64,000 bases of DNA from Bugulina stolonifera (Eukaryota > Bryozoa > Gymnolaemata > Cheilostomatida > Bugulidae). Where the stretch lies: NCBI GenBank assembly GCA_935421135.1, contig OW285192.1:15725001-15789000 (forward strand), given 5' to 3'. Numbering within the stretch: the first letter of the stretch is position 1; each line of letters starts with the position of its first letter. A program made the translations under genes and the position numbers. The notes beneath the pieces were generated by a model that was given only the letters and a program-made list of their open reading frames with translations, searched no databases and had not been told where the DNA came from. This document shows, piece by piece, positions 48,310 through 60,400 of this stretch.

Positions 48310-49946
48310 AATAAGTAACTCCGTCAGAGCCACACACTGGTCGTAAATCCAAGGTACAAGCAACATTGCACTTTTCTTCTTGTTCTTTATGTCGAGAGGG
48401 AATGCATGCTACTGACACACTCAGTATAGTTACCATGGTGATAGCTATATAAATACAGAGACGGTGTGTAATACACAAGCATGGTATTTGTTAGCCTACT
48501 AAATTTCAGACATGTGCCAAGCAGACAAATACTCAAGTCAAGAGTCAAGTAAGAGTATACATTCCCAATTGATAAAAAGTAGTTTAGAGTCAACTCATCG
48601 GATGAAGCAAGTCAAAAGTAGAGTAAGAGTAAATAAACAGCCATTTTGAAAAGTAAAGTAAGAGTCAAGCAACTAGTGCCAAAATGCTAGAGTCAGAGTA
48701 GAGTCAAAAGTACAGCGGTATGTCAAAGAGAATACCAATGGGAATTTTGTATAACACAAATTTCTGATGTATACAAGTGTGACAACACACAATAGGTAAT
48801 ACTTAGTGTTAGATCTGATTTTCTGTCAGTTATAGTAGTTCTGAGGAACAAAGGCTACTTCAAATTTGCACTATTGTTCTAATGGTAGGTCTGTTTATCT
48901 ATAAGCCTTTCAGCTTCTCTATGTTGGACAAGACTTATTACATAATTACACCAAACCAATAGAATTATCATTGATAGCTGAGAGATTAGAGTAAAGTAAG
49001 AGTCAAGCATCATGCTTTGTAGGAGAGTAGAAGTAAAAGTCAATTCCCAGCTTTCACACAATGCAAAAGCACAAGTCAATTAAAAGTAATGAAAAGCTGT
49101 TGCTCGAGTTAACTTGAGTCGAGTAAAATGACTCGAGTGCCCATCTCTGCTAAATTTTGGCATGGAAGTTTTTAAATTACCACGACAAGATAAATTCCAA
49201 TCTAAATCAGTGTTTACCAGTGTCATTTAGAAAGTAAGGGATATGTATTCAAGTAGCAGCAATACCTATTGTTGGGAGTTGTAATTCCCGCTTTTTGTTT
49301 TTATGTTATTTGAGTCCTATTTGGTTGTACTTTTATAGCTATGCTTTTTATGCTAGCTTTCAATGGGTTTTGTGCTAGGAGAGCTTCCTGTTCACACAGG
49401 TATGTTATAATATTGCTGTGCTAGAAATAGCTTCAGGAGAAGAATATAACAGTATCTGCGAACACCTACTTAATATATTTACAATTTACTTCTAGCTTAT
49501 AATGCAGTGCAATAAGTAAATGCCTGTGTTATATGATAATTATAACTCAAGACTGTATTTATTGTGAATTATAAGAGTATACAATATGCTCGTACATGTA
49601 CATTATTATGCAGCTCCATATGTGCTGCTTTAGCCACATTTCCACACAAACAAAGAGTCATAGGGCATAATAGAGACTACGTTCTACAAGCCATGTAGCA
49701 GGTATCTGCTATCTGGCACATTAATATATGTCACATACGTCCACAATTTGTACATTTGCACATTTGTACAATGTATTATACGTTCACTGTTGACATAATT
49801 TACATTTTTGCATATACTTGTAAATTAAATAGACAAAAATATATAAAGAGTGAACCACTACAAAATAGTGAAGCAATAATAACAATAACCTTTTAAATTG
49901 GTCCACATGCTAAATTTTATATTGACTTACCAAGAAATGTCTTCAT
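48310..49946 (-). CDS. Kazal-type protease inhibitor-like secreted protein (5' two exons; 3' end not found)
   Basis: Exon 1 49946-49931 (MKTFL plus one base) and exon 2 48444-48310 join with good GT-AG sites. They give a hydrophobic signal peptide (MKTFLAITMVTILSVSVAC), a short charged linker and a Kazal start with three cysteines (KCNVACTLDLRPVCGSDGVTY). The exon 2 donor GTAAGT interrupts the domain one base after the Tyr codon. The remaining cysteines should lie in a downstream exon, but I could not find a convincing one before the LCMT1 3' end. Read-through of the donor gives a cysteine-containing tail (CKCNTCILLSS) that does not match Kazal spacing. It may be a real gene with an unrecognised exon or a decaying copy. 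The intron between these exons contains a hAT element. Confidence 0.6.
48507..49149. mobile_element. 643-bp hAT-like non-autonomous element
   Basis: Perfect 8-bp target duplication CTAAATTT (48499-48506 and 49150-49157). The right end read inverted starts CAGAGATGGGCACTCGAGTC; the left end is a mutated version (CAGACATGTGCCAAGCAGAC). The interior is dominated by imperfect repeats of GAGTCAAGTAAGAGTA-like sequence. It is inside the intron of the Kazal-like gene. Confidence 0.85.
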
Positions 49947-51762
49947 TTTGTTGCCGTTTAGTCACAGTATCTCACTTGGAGGAAGCTCAAGTTTAAGCCA
50001 ACTGTTGGACTCTCACACTTATATAGTGCGCTGCATGTGACGATTCACACAGGAATACTCGGACCATCAACAGTTTATGGTCCTCAAACTCCATGTACAC
50101 ATAGTATATGTCTTCTATGAGGGGTTCAAGGAGTGTTTTACGATACCATCAAGTGTTTAGATCATGTCATCGTACAACCATTAGAGGTACTGATATACAG
50201 GGGTGTAGATTACCACCCAAGCTATATCTATATATAATTTCATCATGCATGTACATGTACATTATGGGCACTAATAAACTATTCATAGCCTGTTAGTGCC
50301 TACAATATACATGTACATGTAATGTATACATGATGTATACTTTGGGATTATTCATGTTAGTAAATATTTTTGTTTATCTTACTCTTTTATATATATTTTT
50401 GTTTGCCTTTATTGGAATTATGTCACTTTATTGTCATCCCATGCCCTTCATCTGTTAATATACACGCAATATTGGCTTGCTGTTCACTGTCTCCATTGAC
50501 ATTATACATGTGTTTTAGCTAGCAAATAACTTTTCCAATACCAAGACGTGACAAACGTTTCATATGTCTATATATTATACTACATTGCAGCCCACAACAC
50601 ACATACAGTGTACATGTATAATCCAACGAAGCTGCAATAGAGAAGGCTTATAAACTGAACCTCTCCCAAGTTCAAGTTCTATCTACACTGAAGACATCCC
50701 AGAGTTAAAGGCAGACACATTATTCAAATTTCTATAGTTGTGTGGAGTTATCTTGTCCTAAGGCTGAAGTCTACCAATTCTGGAGTGGGAAGAGCTGTGG
50801 TAAAATATTATGCTATATATATTTCTATGTGTTGCATTTGTATAAGTAGCACACGATACACAAATTATAGTACTACTATAATACTTCTTATGTATACAAA
50901 TGTAAGAACCTGTTGAATTATGAATGCCATCTGTTGTGAAACGTCTTGATTCCAAAGGAACGAAATAATTAGACACATCAGTTTTTTACCTTTGCGATAT
51001 TGTTACACTACATAAATTAGTCACTAAATACCCAATTGTAAGAGGAGGTCTAGTAGCCTACAGCAGTACTATGACCTATATAATGTGTCGTACCATGACG
51101 TATATCAGTCGTCACCACAACCATGTTAGTTACACAGATCTGCAGAGTTTAAATCAGTGTGACCTCCTGCATCCAAGTGGAGCACAATAGTTGATACTGA
51201 ACATAGCGGCATGCCAGTGGAAAGACAATAAAGTTAATGTGCACTTGAGTGAATACATTACTGGGTTTCTCTGTACTCATCTACAAAATGTATTTGTTAT
51301 TGGTTCTTCTTTAATAGCATATAAAAAGCCTGATTACATTTCAGATATTTTCCAATCAATTACCTTCAATTAATATATAACATTGATTGTCTAATGGGAA
51401 TGTATAGTAGCATCTACATTGTATATAATGCACTGGACAACAATTCTGCACCCATTACTCTTTTAACAGTGATCCTGTGAAAATATTAAAATTCTACTAT
51501 GACTATTTAAGGCATTCCTGCCTTTGGACTAAGGCTAAGTTACTACCAATGTCTAAATATTAAGGTAAAATATATAATATTGCATACAATTGTAAATTAA
51601 ATCATTCTATGGTATGGTTTACAGCTAATATTTACTCATTCAAAACAAATTCAAAACTAAGAACCGTGTAGCTAAATTCTGAATTAATTTTATGTTTTCC
51701 AATTTCCATTGATCTTCAGCGTTTCAGGGGAAATGTGATAACCAAAGTAGACTCTGACAGCA
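49947..51762. other. Intergenic region upstream of GT31 gene A
   Basis: No exon or clear transposon recognised. It contains several palindromic TACATGTA runs (about 50250-50335 and 50610) and AT-rich stretches. It should contain the promoters of the Kazal-like gene (minus) and of GT31-A (plus). Confidence 0.5.
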
Positions 51763-54700
51763 ATGATATTCAGTGTCTTACTGGAATCATTCATCTGCTT
51801 TCTGATCGTGGCTCCCTCTACGATAGACTGTGAACCTAAGTTCAAATTAAACCCGACAGATGCCTGTACAAGGACCTCACCAGAGTTACTCGTCTGGATC
51901 CATTCAGCCACCACCGTATGTATAGAACACGAGTATACTTAGATGCATGTGTTTGTCTACTACAGGTAATTATGTATAGTATATACGAGTACTTACGTCA
52001 TGTCTATGTATGTCTAATACAAGTAACTATGTATAGTACATGTATATTATACCTACAAGTATACGCGTGTCTACTACAGGTATGTACGAGTATAGTATAT
52101 ACATGTACTTACATATTTGTGTGTCTACTACAGGTAAGTATGTACAGTATACTTACGTGTACATGTGTGTGTCTGCTACGGGTAAGTACATGTATGTATA
52201 GTATATACTTACATGTACATGTGTGTCTCTGCTACAGGTACGTATGTATAGCATACACTCACATTTATATGCATGTCTGCTACAGGTAAGTATAGTATAT
52301 TATAGTATACACTTACAGGTAAGTATAGTATATTATAGTATACACTTACAGGTAAGTATAGTATATTATAGTATACACTTACAGGTAAGTATAGTATATT
52401 ATAGTATACACTTACAGGTAAGTATAGTATATTATAGTATACACTTACAGGTAAGTATAGTATATTATAGTATACACTTACAGGTAAGTATAGTATATTA
52501 TAGTATACACTTACAGGTAAGTATAGTATATTATAGTATACACTTACAGGTAAGTATAGTATATTATAGTATACACTTACAGGTAAGTATAGTATATTAT
52601 AGTATACACTTACAGGTAAGTATAGTATATTATAGTATACACTTACAGGTAAGTATAGTATATTATAGTATACACTTACAGGTAAGTATAGTATATTATA
52701 GTATACACTTACAGGTATGTGTGTCTGTTCTCTAAGCATGGCATAATCAACACATACTCAATCACATGACATTGTGTTATATTTTAAGAATAATAAGAAA
52801 AGGGATGCTATTCGGATGACGTGGGGAAATCCTCTAAACTACGATAGCGGTATCTATAGAGTTAAAGCTATATTCTTTGTGGGTTTTCCTCCAACCAGTG
52901 CTAAGGAGCTCAACTCTACTGGTGAGATATGCAACTCATGACAGACAATGCAATCTAATACTGCTTGTCTTATGTTCTATTCATATACTATTTTTTGCCA
53001 TTATGTTTATATTATAGGTTATCTTTCTTACCCTTATGGCACACGTGATAGGTTCTAAGCTGCTACAGCAGCACAGGTGACATTAACTTATTACTTCTGT
53101 GTTTATGTTTTAGTTAGCCCAAGTCGTATCCAAAGCAGGTTGGAATATGAACAAGAGGTTTATGGAGATCTGGTACAGGGAGAGTTTATTGATACCTATA
53201 GAAATATGACATATAAAGCTGTTCACTCTCTCAGGTATTGTAGAGTCTAACAAGGTCAGCTGTACTAAAGGTGGTAACTCCGAAAACCTGTGCCATCCAC
53301 ACATATTGCGTTTTGGCCACAATCGGCTTAGCGTTTTGACACAATGGAAAAGCAGAAAATTCTATTTTCTTAATAAGAGCGATAAATAAAAGATTTTTAT
53401 GTATTAGAAAAGATACGTATAAGTTCAGTGTTTCGCATGCAGTACATGATATACAGTAAGGCACAGATAAATGTTATCCACACCGCAGTGTGTTCATGTA
53501 CAAGTAGTACACAGTCATATGCATATGACTGTGTACTACTTGTACATGAACACACTGCGGTGTGGATAACATTTATCTGTGTATTACTGTATATCATGTA
53601 CTGCATGCAACACACTGAACTTAACCATGGTTAAATGTACAGTGTAGGTCTAACATACAGTGAGAGTTGAATGTACGTTTGTATACCTACACATTTGTTA
53701 TATATGTAGAATACTGTAACATATTTTGTAGATGGATCTCCACGTACTGTTCTAATGCCAGATTCATCATGAAAGTAGATGACGACATACTGGTGAATAT
53801 ATTTAAACTGTTACCCTTCCTCAGACTCCGACAGTATAAGCAGTATTACCCGTCCAATACAATCAGCTGTAACTTGTGGAGTAATAGAGAACCAATCAGA
53901 GACCCCGAGAGTAAATGGTACATTTCAAGGGTATGTAGACTACACGCCTCTCACATATCTAGATCTAGTTATAAAGTAATTCCTAACAAAGATGGTAATA
54001 TGGCATCATTTACTTGCACCGACATTTTGTAGATCAAAGTATGTAGCATTGTATAAAAGTCTTAATAAATTTTAGTATTTAGAAAATACACATTCCAGTT
54101 TGATATTAATTCTACCTCAAGTTGCAAACATAACCAAGCATTCGTTTGGAAATCTCGGACTATGGGTACCTATTATTATATTGGTGATAAAGAGAAGTTG
54201 TCCCCTCTCATTTGCTTTGAACCGGAGCAGCCTATTTCTAGTAAACTGTTAAAAAGATAACATAATATATAATCTTTACAAGCACAGTAGAGTACCTGCA
54301 TTAGTATGCCTATATAGTAATAATGGAGCATTACACTGAATATTAATTCAATAGTTTGATTTTTCCTTATCACATTTTTACTCAATGCATGTAATATTAT
54401 TAAAATAATTAATAAAATTCATATTTGCACATACTCTTGTTTTATGCACTTTTAGAAAGACTATCCGCGGAACATCTATCCTCCATTTTGTCAAGGAATG
54501 GTTTACTTTATCACACCTGATCTTGCTTCAAGGCTATACAATGCTTCGTTCACGATAACATACATATCTATGGATGACGTGTACATTACAGGCCTCCTTC
54601 CAAATAAACTTTCCAACCCCAAAGTAGAATTCAAAAAGTTGTCAGTAAGTCTCTATTTCAGTCTATTTTCTACAAAATTGTTTCTGTTTTAGCTTAACCC

Positions 54701-55460
54701 ATAGATTTCCAGGTGCTAGTATGCATTTACATATGCCTGCGAATACTAAGTGAATCATCTGCATTTAGTGGTTGACCTTTCCCCGTAGTGTAAAAATAAT
54801 TTCCCTGAATAACAATCACAACTTATATGCTAATACTTGTGGGGTTTATAATTTGCCACTAACTGAATGCTAAAACTGACTTAAATATATGTTTAATATT
54901 ATGATATTAGTGACCTGATAGGTAATTCTCCTACAAAGGCATGTAAATTAGAAAGTTCCTGCAATTTTTTGAGCTGAAAAATTTGCAAATCTTGAAACTT
55001 CTAGCACACCTGTATTATATACCTGTATTATACACCTGTATTATACACCTGTATTATACACCTGTATTATATACACCTGTATTATACACATGTATTATAC
55101 ACCTGTATTATACACATGTATTATACACATGTATGTATTATTTATCCCTACAGAGTTATTGTAGTTTAATTTAAACCCCACTTTTAACTGCCTTACACAG
55201 ATGAAATAATGATAGAGTATTAGATAATACAGGTGTACATTTAGTTGTTATAAATATCAACCCTACTGATTATGGCTGCATTTATTTTACAGAGTGAATA
55301 CGCAGGAGTATATGGCGTTGGTAAGAGAGTGGTCAACTATGTGAAGAAGAACGCGAAATCAGTGACGTTTGTCCATACAGAACATATAGACAGCTTCTTT
55401 CTATCTTGGTGCATATTCTCTGATGCTTATAGAGGATGGAATATCAACTCCTTAATTTAA
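51763..55460 (+). CDS. Beta-1,3-galactosyltransferase-like GT31 enzyme, gene A (complete)
   Basis: Type II Golgi glycosyltransferase of family GT31, transferring galactose or an N-acetylhexosamine in beta-1,3 linkage. Exons: 51763-51915, 52789-52921, 53114-53234, 53732-53930, 54456-54644, 55293-55460; 963 nt, 320 codons plus stop, the usual size of a B3GALT. An N-terminal hydrophobic anchor (SVLLESFICFLIVA) is followed by the family motifs in order: RDAIRMTWG, FFVGFP, YGDLVQGEFIDTYRNMTYKA, FIMKVDDDILVN (DxD-type metal site, about 152-154) and YISMDDVYITG (the EDVYxG motif, with M for E). Acceptor specificity cannot be inferred. The start is supported by an identical 153-nt first exon in gene B. 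Intron 1 holds a 33-bp repeat array and intron 3 a 202-bp palindrome. Confidence 0.9.
51950..52283 (+). repeat. Diverged repeat units leading into the 33-bp array
   Basis: At least six units of about 50-60 bp, each with CTACAGGTA(A/C)(T/G)TATGTA or similar followed by AGTATA and ACTTAC. They look like older, longer relatives of the homogeneous array that follows and begin just after the exon 1 donor of GT31-A. Confidence 0.75.
52284..52712 (+). repeat. 33-bp minisatellite, 13 identical copies, each with abutted acceptor/donor motif
   Basis: Thirteen copies of a 33-bp unit (AGGTAAGTATAGTATATTAT then AGTATACACTTAC). Each junction reads ACTTACAGGTAAGT: a TTACAG acceptor-like end directly joined to a consensus GTAAGT donor. 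Because 33 is a multiple of 3, long open frames arise on both strands; these are artefacts. It lies in intron 1 of GT31-A. Confidence 0.97.
53421..53622. mobile_element. 202-bp near-perfect palindrome (fold-back MITE)
   Basis: Arms of about 100 bp with no spacer: the centre is CATATGCATATG at 53516-53527. Outer ends are AAGTTCAGTG and CACTGAACTT. Only a few arm mismatches occur (near the outer ends and about 40 bp in). TA-rich flanks (TAT at the left, AAC at the right) leave the target duplication unclear. It is in intron 3 of GT31-A; the transcript would form a long hairpin. Confidence 0.9.
55008..55137. repeat. Microsatellite-like array of CCTGTATTATACA units
   Basis: About ten 12- to 14-bp units in intron 5 of GT31-A, with minor variants (ACATGTATTATAC). 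Confidence 0.85.
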
Positions 55461-55756
55461 CTTAGCTAGTAACAAAGACATTAAGTCTCAGAGTAGTAAA
55501 ATATACATGCTAAGCTCTTTGCTATAATATGTACATACATATAGATGTATAAAGACTCTCGTATCATTTGACACATGAATTTATTACATACATATTCACA
55601 TACAAGATCCAATTTTATACAGACAGTAATAAATATAGGATAAATATTCATGTAGGACTAGTATCCAACTGCTTGCAATTATACTTCTTACCTTTAATTC
55701 AACTCAGATAGTTAAAATCAAAATGTTTCACTTCCATGAACTTTTAAATACATTTA

Positions 55757-56019
55757 TAGTGTCTTCGAAACCTCTTGGACCCACCTGGGTTGCCAACAAG
55801 GAGCCCAAGATGGCCTACGGTAAAAGAGCTATTGGCCTGCGATTTTGCTTGATTAGAGAAAACCATCCCTAGCTCATCGGCACGCCTAGGTCTCTCACAT
55901 GATAACACGGACTTTGCTTTTGGCCCAGGCCAGTGTGTTCACAACCCTGTGATGGAAGTGGGCCAGAAAATTCTTGAGTAACTTAGCCTGTGCCTGAAGT
56001 TTAGGTTGCGAAGACACTA
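55757..56019. mobile_element. 263-bp MITE between the GT31 genes
   Basis: Terminal inverted repeats TAGTGTCTTCGAAACCT and AGGTTGCGAAGACACTA (one mismatch), with a GC-richer non-coding interior than its surroundings. A TA target duplication is possible. Confidence 0.7.
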
Positions 56020-57482
56020 ATACATGCATTTTGTTAATTTAAACCCAGGTTATATCTGTAGTACAGCACACTAGGTCTATGTTATACATAGAAGTTACTG
56101 TAAGTTACTGATAGAGTCAGATGTTGATCTCAATTTGAAGTGTCCAGTCCTTATTTTACAAGCAGGCCGATGCCATTTTTAGGAGCTGTATTTTGGAACG
56201 TTTTGTTCAATTAAATTCAATTAAAATTTAATTATTTAATACATTTTTTATTTATCTCTTATGTAGTCTGAATTATATATTAACTTTTTCACTCTACAAG
56301 GTTAACTTCTAGCTCTGCTGAAACTTAGTAAGAGGCTGCTATACATGTACAATGTATAAAACAAATTCAACTACAGATCTGGATGATACCCTGTTATCAT
56401 GGTTACCATCATTCCAGTAAAATACATTTATATGCTTGAAAGTGTGTGGGGGATAACTTTACAAGATCTGGTAGGACAGTCATATCTGTCCTCATTGCAC
56501 TCTATGTCTCTAGAGAGAAGACCAATATTGCCGCAAAGTCATATAGCATTCTAAGAATGTTTCTTTATGGTGGATGAAACTTCTTTAAAGTGATTGTTGA
56601 TTTTCCTTCCTCCAACAGACTGCAGATTGAACAACAGCGTACTGCTTGTCACAAAAGTTCAACAGCGCTTGGTTGGTGCCACCCACTCTTCCATAAACAC
56701 TGGTTGCACTCCAACATTAGAGAAAACTTGTTTATTTTGAAATTTTTCGAGAGACTTGTGCCAATATCTTTGTAACATTGTAAATTTGCAGAGTCGACAA
56801 CTTCTAAGTGGGTGAGAGTGCATGTAATAATTACCACCCATATTGGCAAACAAAGTTTTCCAAGAGATAATGCAATTATTGATATTCAGTTGATATTGTT
56901 TTCTTATATACAATGGTACTTGTTTTGTGTACATAAATAGCTGTGTATTGACCTGCCTTTGGCAGCAAGTCTGAACAATAATGACTTATTGTTTGCTGTT
57001 TGTATTGTTCATATAATGGGATGAGTAGCTCTATAGTCTACTTTCCCAGACTAGAACTCAGTTGGAATACCAAGTCATCTGATCTGCAAGTCTTTCGTGT
57101 TAAGGTGAATATAACTACACCCTATCCATCTCTCTATGCAAGTATTTTATTATTAGTTTTACATGCATGTACATGACATTGTATTTTATCATAATTATAG
57201 GCCTACAAATTTTATGTTATAATATTATACGTTTGTCTAATCCAAAATATAGCCCACATGTGAGAATGTTATAGCAACCCAGTTTGTGCAGTTTAAAATA
57301 ACGAATAAGAGTTTTAGTGAAAACACACGTAGTTCATTCATTTAGGTCTGACATGACGTTGAGCTGAGACATAGGCCCAGCTCTTCCTATTAGTGCAGCA
57401 TGTATTATCCTATAAAATTCCTATTTTAGGTGTTTCACCAGATTAATGCTACAGTATATAAACCCCAAGTTATGACCAACCA
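56020..57482. other. Intergenic region between GT31 genes A and B
   Basis: No coding exon or recognised repeat; short open frames here look like noise. It presumably holds the GT31-B promoter. Confidence 0.5.
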
Positions 57483-60400
57483 ATGGTGATGCCTTCACTC
57501 GTACTAATCTCCTTCATTGGAGTTCTTTTGGCAATCAACATCATAGCTGGAGAACCTCAGTTTCGACTAAATCCTAAGAAGGTTTGCTCAGAGAACCCCC
57601 CAGACCTTCTAGTATGGACCCACACAGCACCAACGGTGTGTGTCTGTTATTCTCTCTGTATTTTACTGCAACAACAAATCAATCTTAAAATGCAAAATAG
57701 GCTCCTTTAGCCACTATGCATACATGTACATGACATAAACATAAGGAGTGTGTGAGACTTGCACACGAGACATCGAGATCTACAGACCAGCAAATTTACC
57801 ACTACACTACCTTGCCACCTTTATATGTCATACATGTATAACAGCCATTCAATAAATCCTTCAATAAACCAAACATTCGCTTGTAGAATCACAGAAAGAG
57901 GAACGCTATCCGAATGACTTGGGGGAATCCAGGTCACTATGATATTAGTATCTACAAAGCAAAAGTTCTATTCTTTATCGGTCTTCCTCCCTCCAACGTT
58001 AAAGAGCTAAACAAGACTAGTGAGTTGGTTGAATCCCGGGCTCCTTATAAATATAATAATATGCTTCTGCGGGTACAGTTTATGTTAGTTCACACAAATT
58101 GGTTTTGCACAACTGCTGTATACACTCTAGTATCAAGGTTCCATCATGTGCATTCCCATGTTTGATCAGTACATAATACCATGATCAACATAATAATACT
58201 TACATTACACCATGTAATTATAAGGTTCAATATGTGATTGGATACGCCATTAAAATCACTTCTTCAACTTACAATCAAAGACAGTTGAATGTGATAAATA
58301 TTAGTTTCAGTGGAAACAGCTTGTATGAAACTTACCTTTTAATTTTAGGTGACACTTTACAGTGCATCGGATATTTTTATGTTAAATATTCTACGAATCT
58401 TATATGTTGTAGTTAGTCCAAGGCGCGTACAAAGCAGATTAGAATATGAACAAGAAGTTTATGGAGATTTGGTACAGGGAGAGTTTGTTGATACCTATAG
58501 AAATATGACTCATAAAGCTGTGCACTCTCTCAGGTGCAGTATTATGGTTTTAAATCCTTTTTATTTTCTTTTGGAGCATTGGATCTCAGTGACCATCCAT
58601 GGTATGTCCAATGTCATTTTCACAATCAGCATCACACCAAGTCCCCAACTCTTTTGGGGCAGTGGTTCTCTAGCCACCTGGCATCTCAAGCCGCCTCCTT
58701 ACTATTTCATCACTCTCTGTGGTGACTTGGGATTGTTTGAGAAGGAAAATTGATGAGATACTAAAGTCCGTCTATTGATTTCTCGCCAACTTGATGAAAT
58801 TTATTTGTCTCTATATTCATTTTAATTGACCACTTCACATGTGTAGATAAATACTGTAATATAAGACGAACTCCTCCATATTAATACTATTCTTAATAAT
58901 TAATTTACATGTTAGTGTGCAGTATATATTTGGCTTGTTTGTCAGAGAGTGAGGTTGTGCCATAGCTGTGCTCTCAATATCTTCATCATAGCCTAGTAGT
59001 ACAACTGTTTACAGCTTACACAATCATAGATTTTTTATATACACCAGATATATTGGATATATACACTTGTATGTTGGATATATTGTCCTCTGAACGCTGG
59101 AAATTTAGACAGTACACATGGATATTAATTAGAAACATATAAATTTAATTCACAGCTTACACAAACAGTGATTTTAATTTGCTACACCAGAATTATATTT
59201 GGAGGTATTGTCCTCTGAATGCTGGAAATTTAGACAGTACACCTGGATATTAAATAGAATCATAAACTTAATCTACAACTTCGCCAGTACGACAGCCATC
59301 AGCCATCAACGTTACTACTATTACTGAGCTCATACATGTCAGTTATGGGGTTGTCTAAAGAGATGAAGCAAGCCATGGATAAATGGTTAGAGTCAGCAAA
59401 ATTAGAGCTCATCGACAAACTGGATGCTACTAAAACTGAGATCAAGACCAAGTTGGATTCAATGTGTTATGGCCTGGAGAATAAACTACTGAAAACTGTT
59501 CGGGAATTGGAGGCTAGAGTTCAGCAGCTGGAAGGTGAGAATGGAGAGCTAAAACATCGACTGGACGCAATGGAAAAGTACAATAGAGGAGACAGTCTGG
59601 AGATCCATAATGTGCCGGTGACGGAGATGGAGAACGCTGAAGACATTGTGGTGAGTATAGCCAACGAAATGGGTATAGAATTGACATCATCAGATATAAA
59701 TACTGCCTATCGTCTCCCACTGAAGAAGGAGAAACAGGGAAAGACAATACCACGACTATATGTGAAGTTTACTAGACGCAGTATGAAAAAATTGCTCTAC
59801 TCAACTCGAACAAAGAAGGGAGTAACACACCAGCAGCTGGGACTTGGAACCAACGGTAAAATTTACATTCATGAACACCTCTCTAAACCCCAGTTGGACT
59901 TGTATTATAAAACCAAGGATAGAGTGAAAGATTTGGGATATAAGTTTCTTTGGACACAAGATCTGAATATATATGTACGACACAATGAGAAAGCTGAGCG
60001 TATCCTGATCAGTAATATAGCAGACCTGGAGCATCTACAAGAAGCGCAAATGTCAGTAATCCATCAACAACAGCCACCTATACTCAGATCAAGCCGTAGG
60101 CTAAACAGCGCGTCTAACACTACAACGTAATGCATTCACATGCAACAGATCCCAATATTCTAATACTCCCATCATTATAATGATAAGTATTATTTATCTT
60201 AATATTAGATCATTGCCTAAACATTTTGACGAATTTAGAATCTCTCCTGAATTAGCCATTAATGACATCATTTGTTTTTCTGAAACCTGGTTCAATAATT
60301 CACACTTTGATAATTTCTTCCAATTACCAGGATATGTTTTGATTAGGAAGGATAGAGGAATGGTTTCACGTGGGGGTGGTTTAGCTATATACATAAGGCA

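Noticed and set aside
52284..52712. CRISPR-like regular array
   Set aside because: The units are contiguous with no unique spacers, in animal DNA. It is a minisatellite.
52209..52739. Long open frames on both strands encoding 11-residue repeats
   Set aside because: They arise because the 33-bp minisatellite unit is a multiple of three and lacks stops. They lie within an intron and overlap each other.
58534..58753. Open frame following GT31-B exon 3
   Set aside because: It is intron read-through past a good donor. Gene A and family conservation place the next exon at 63539.
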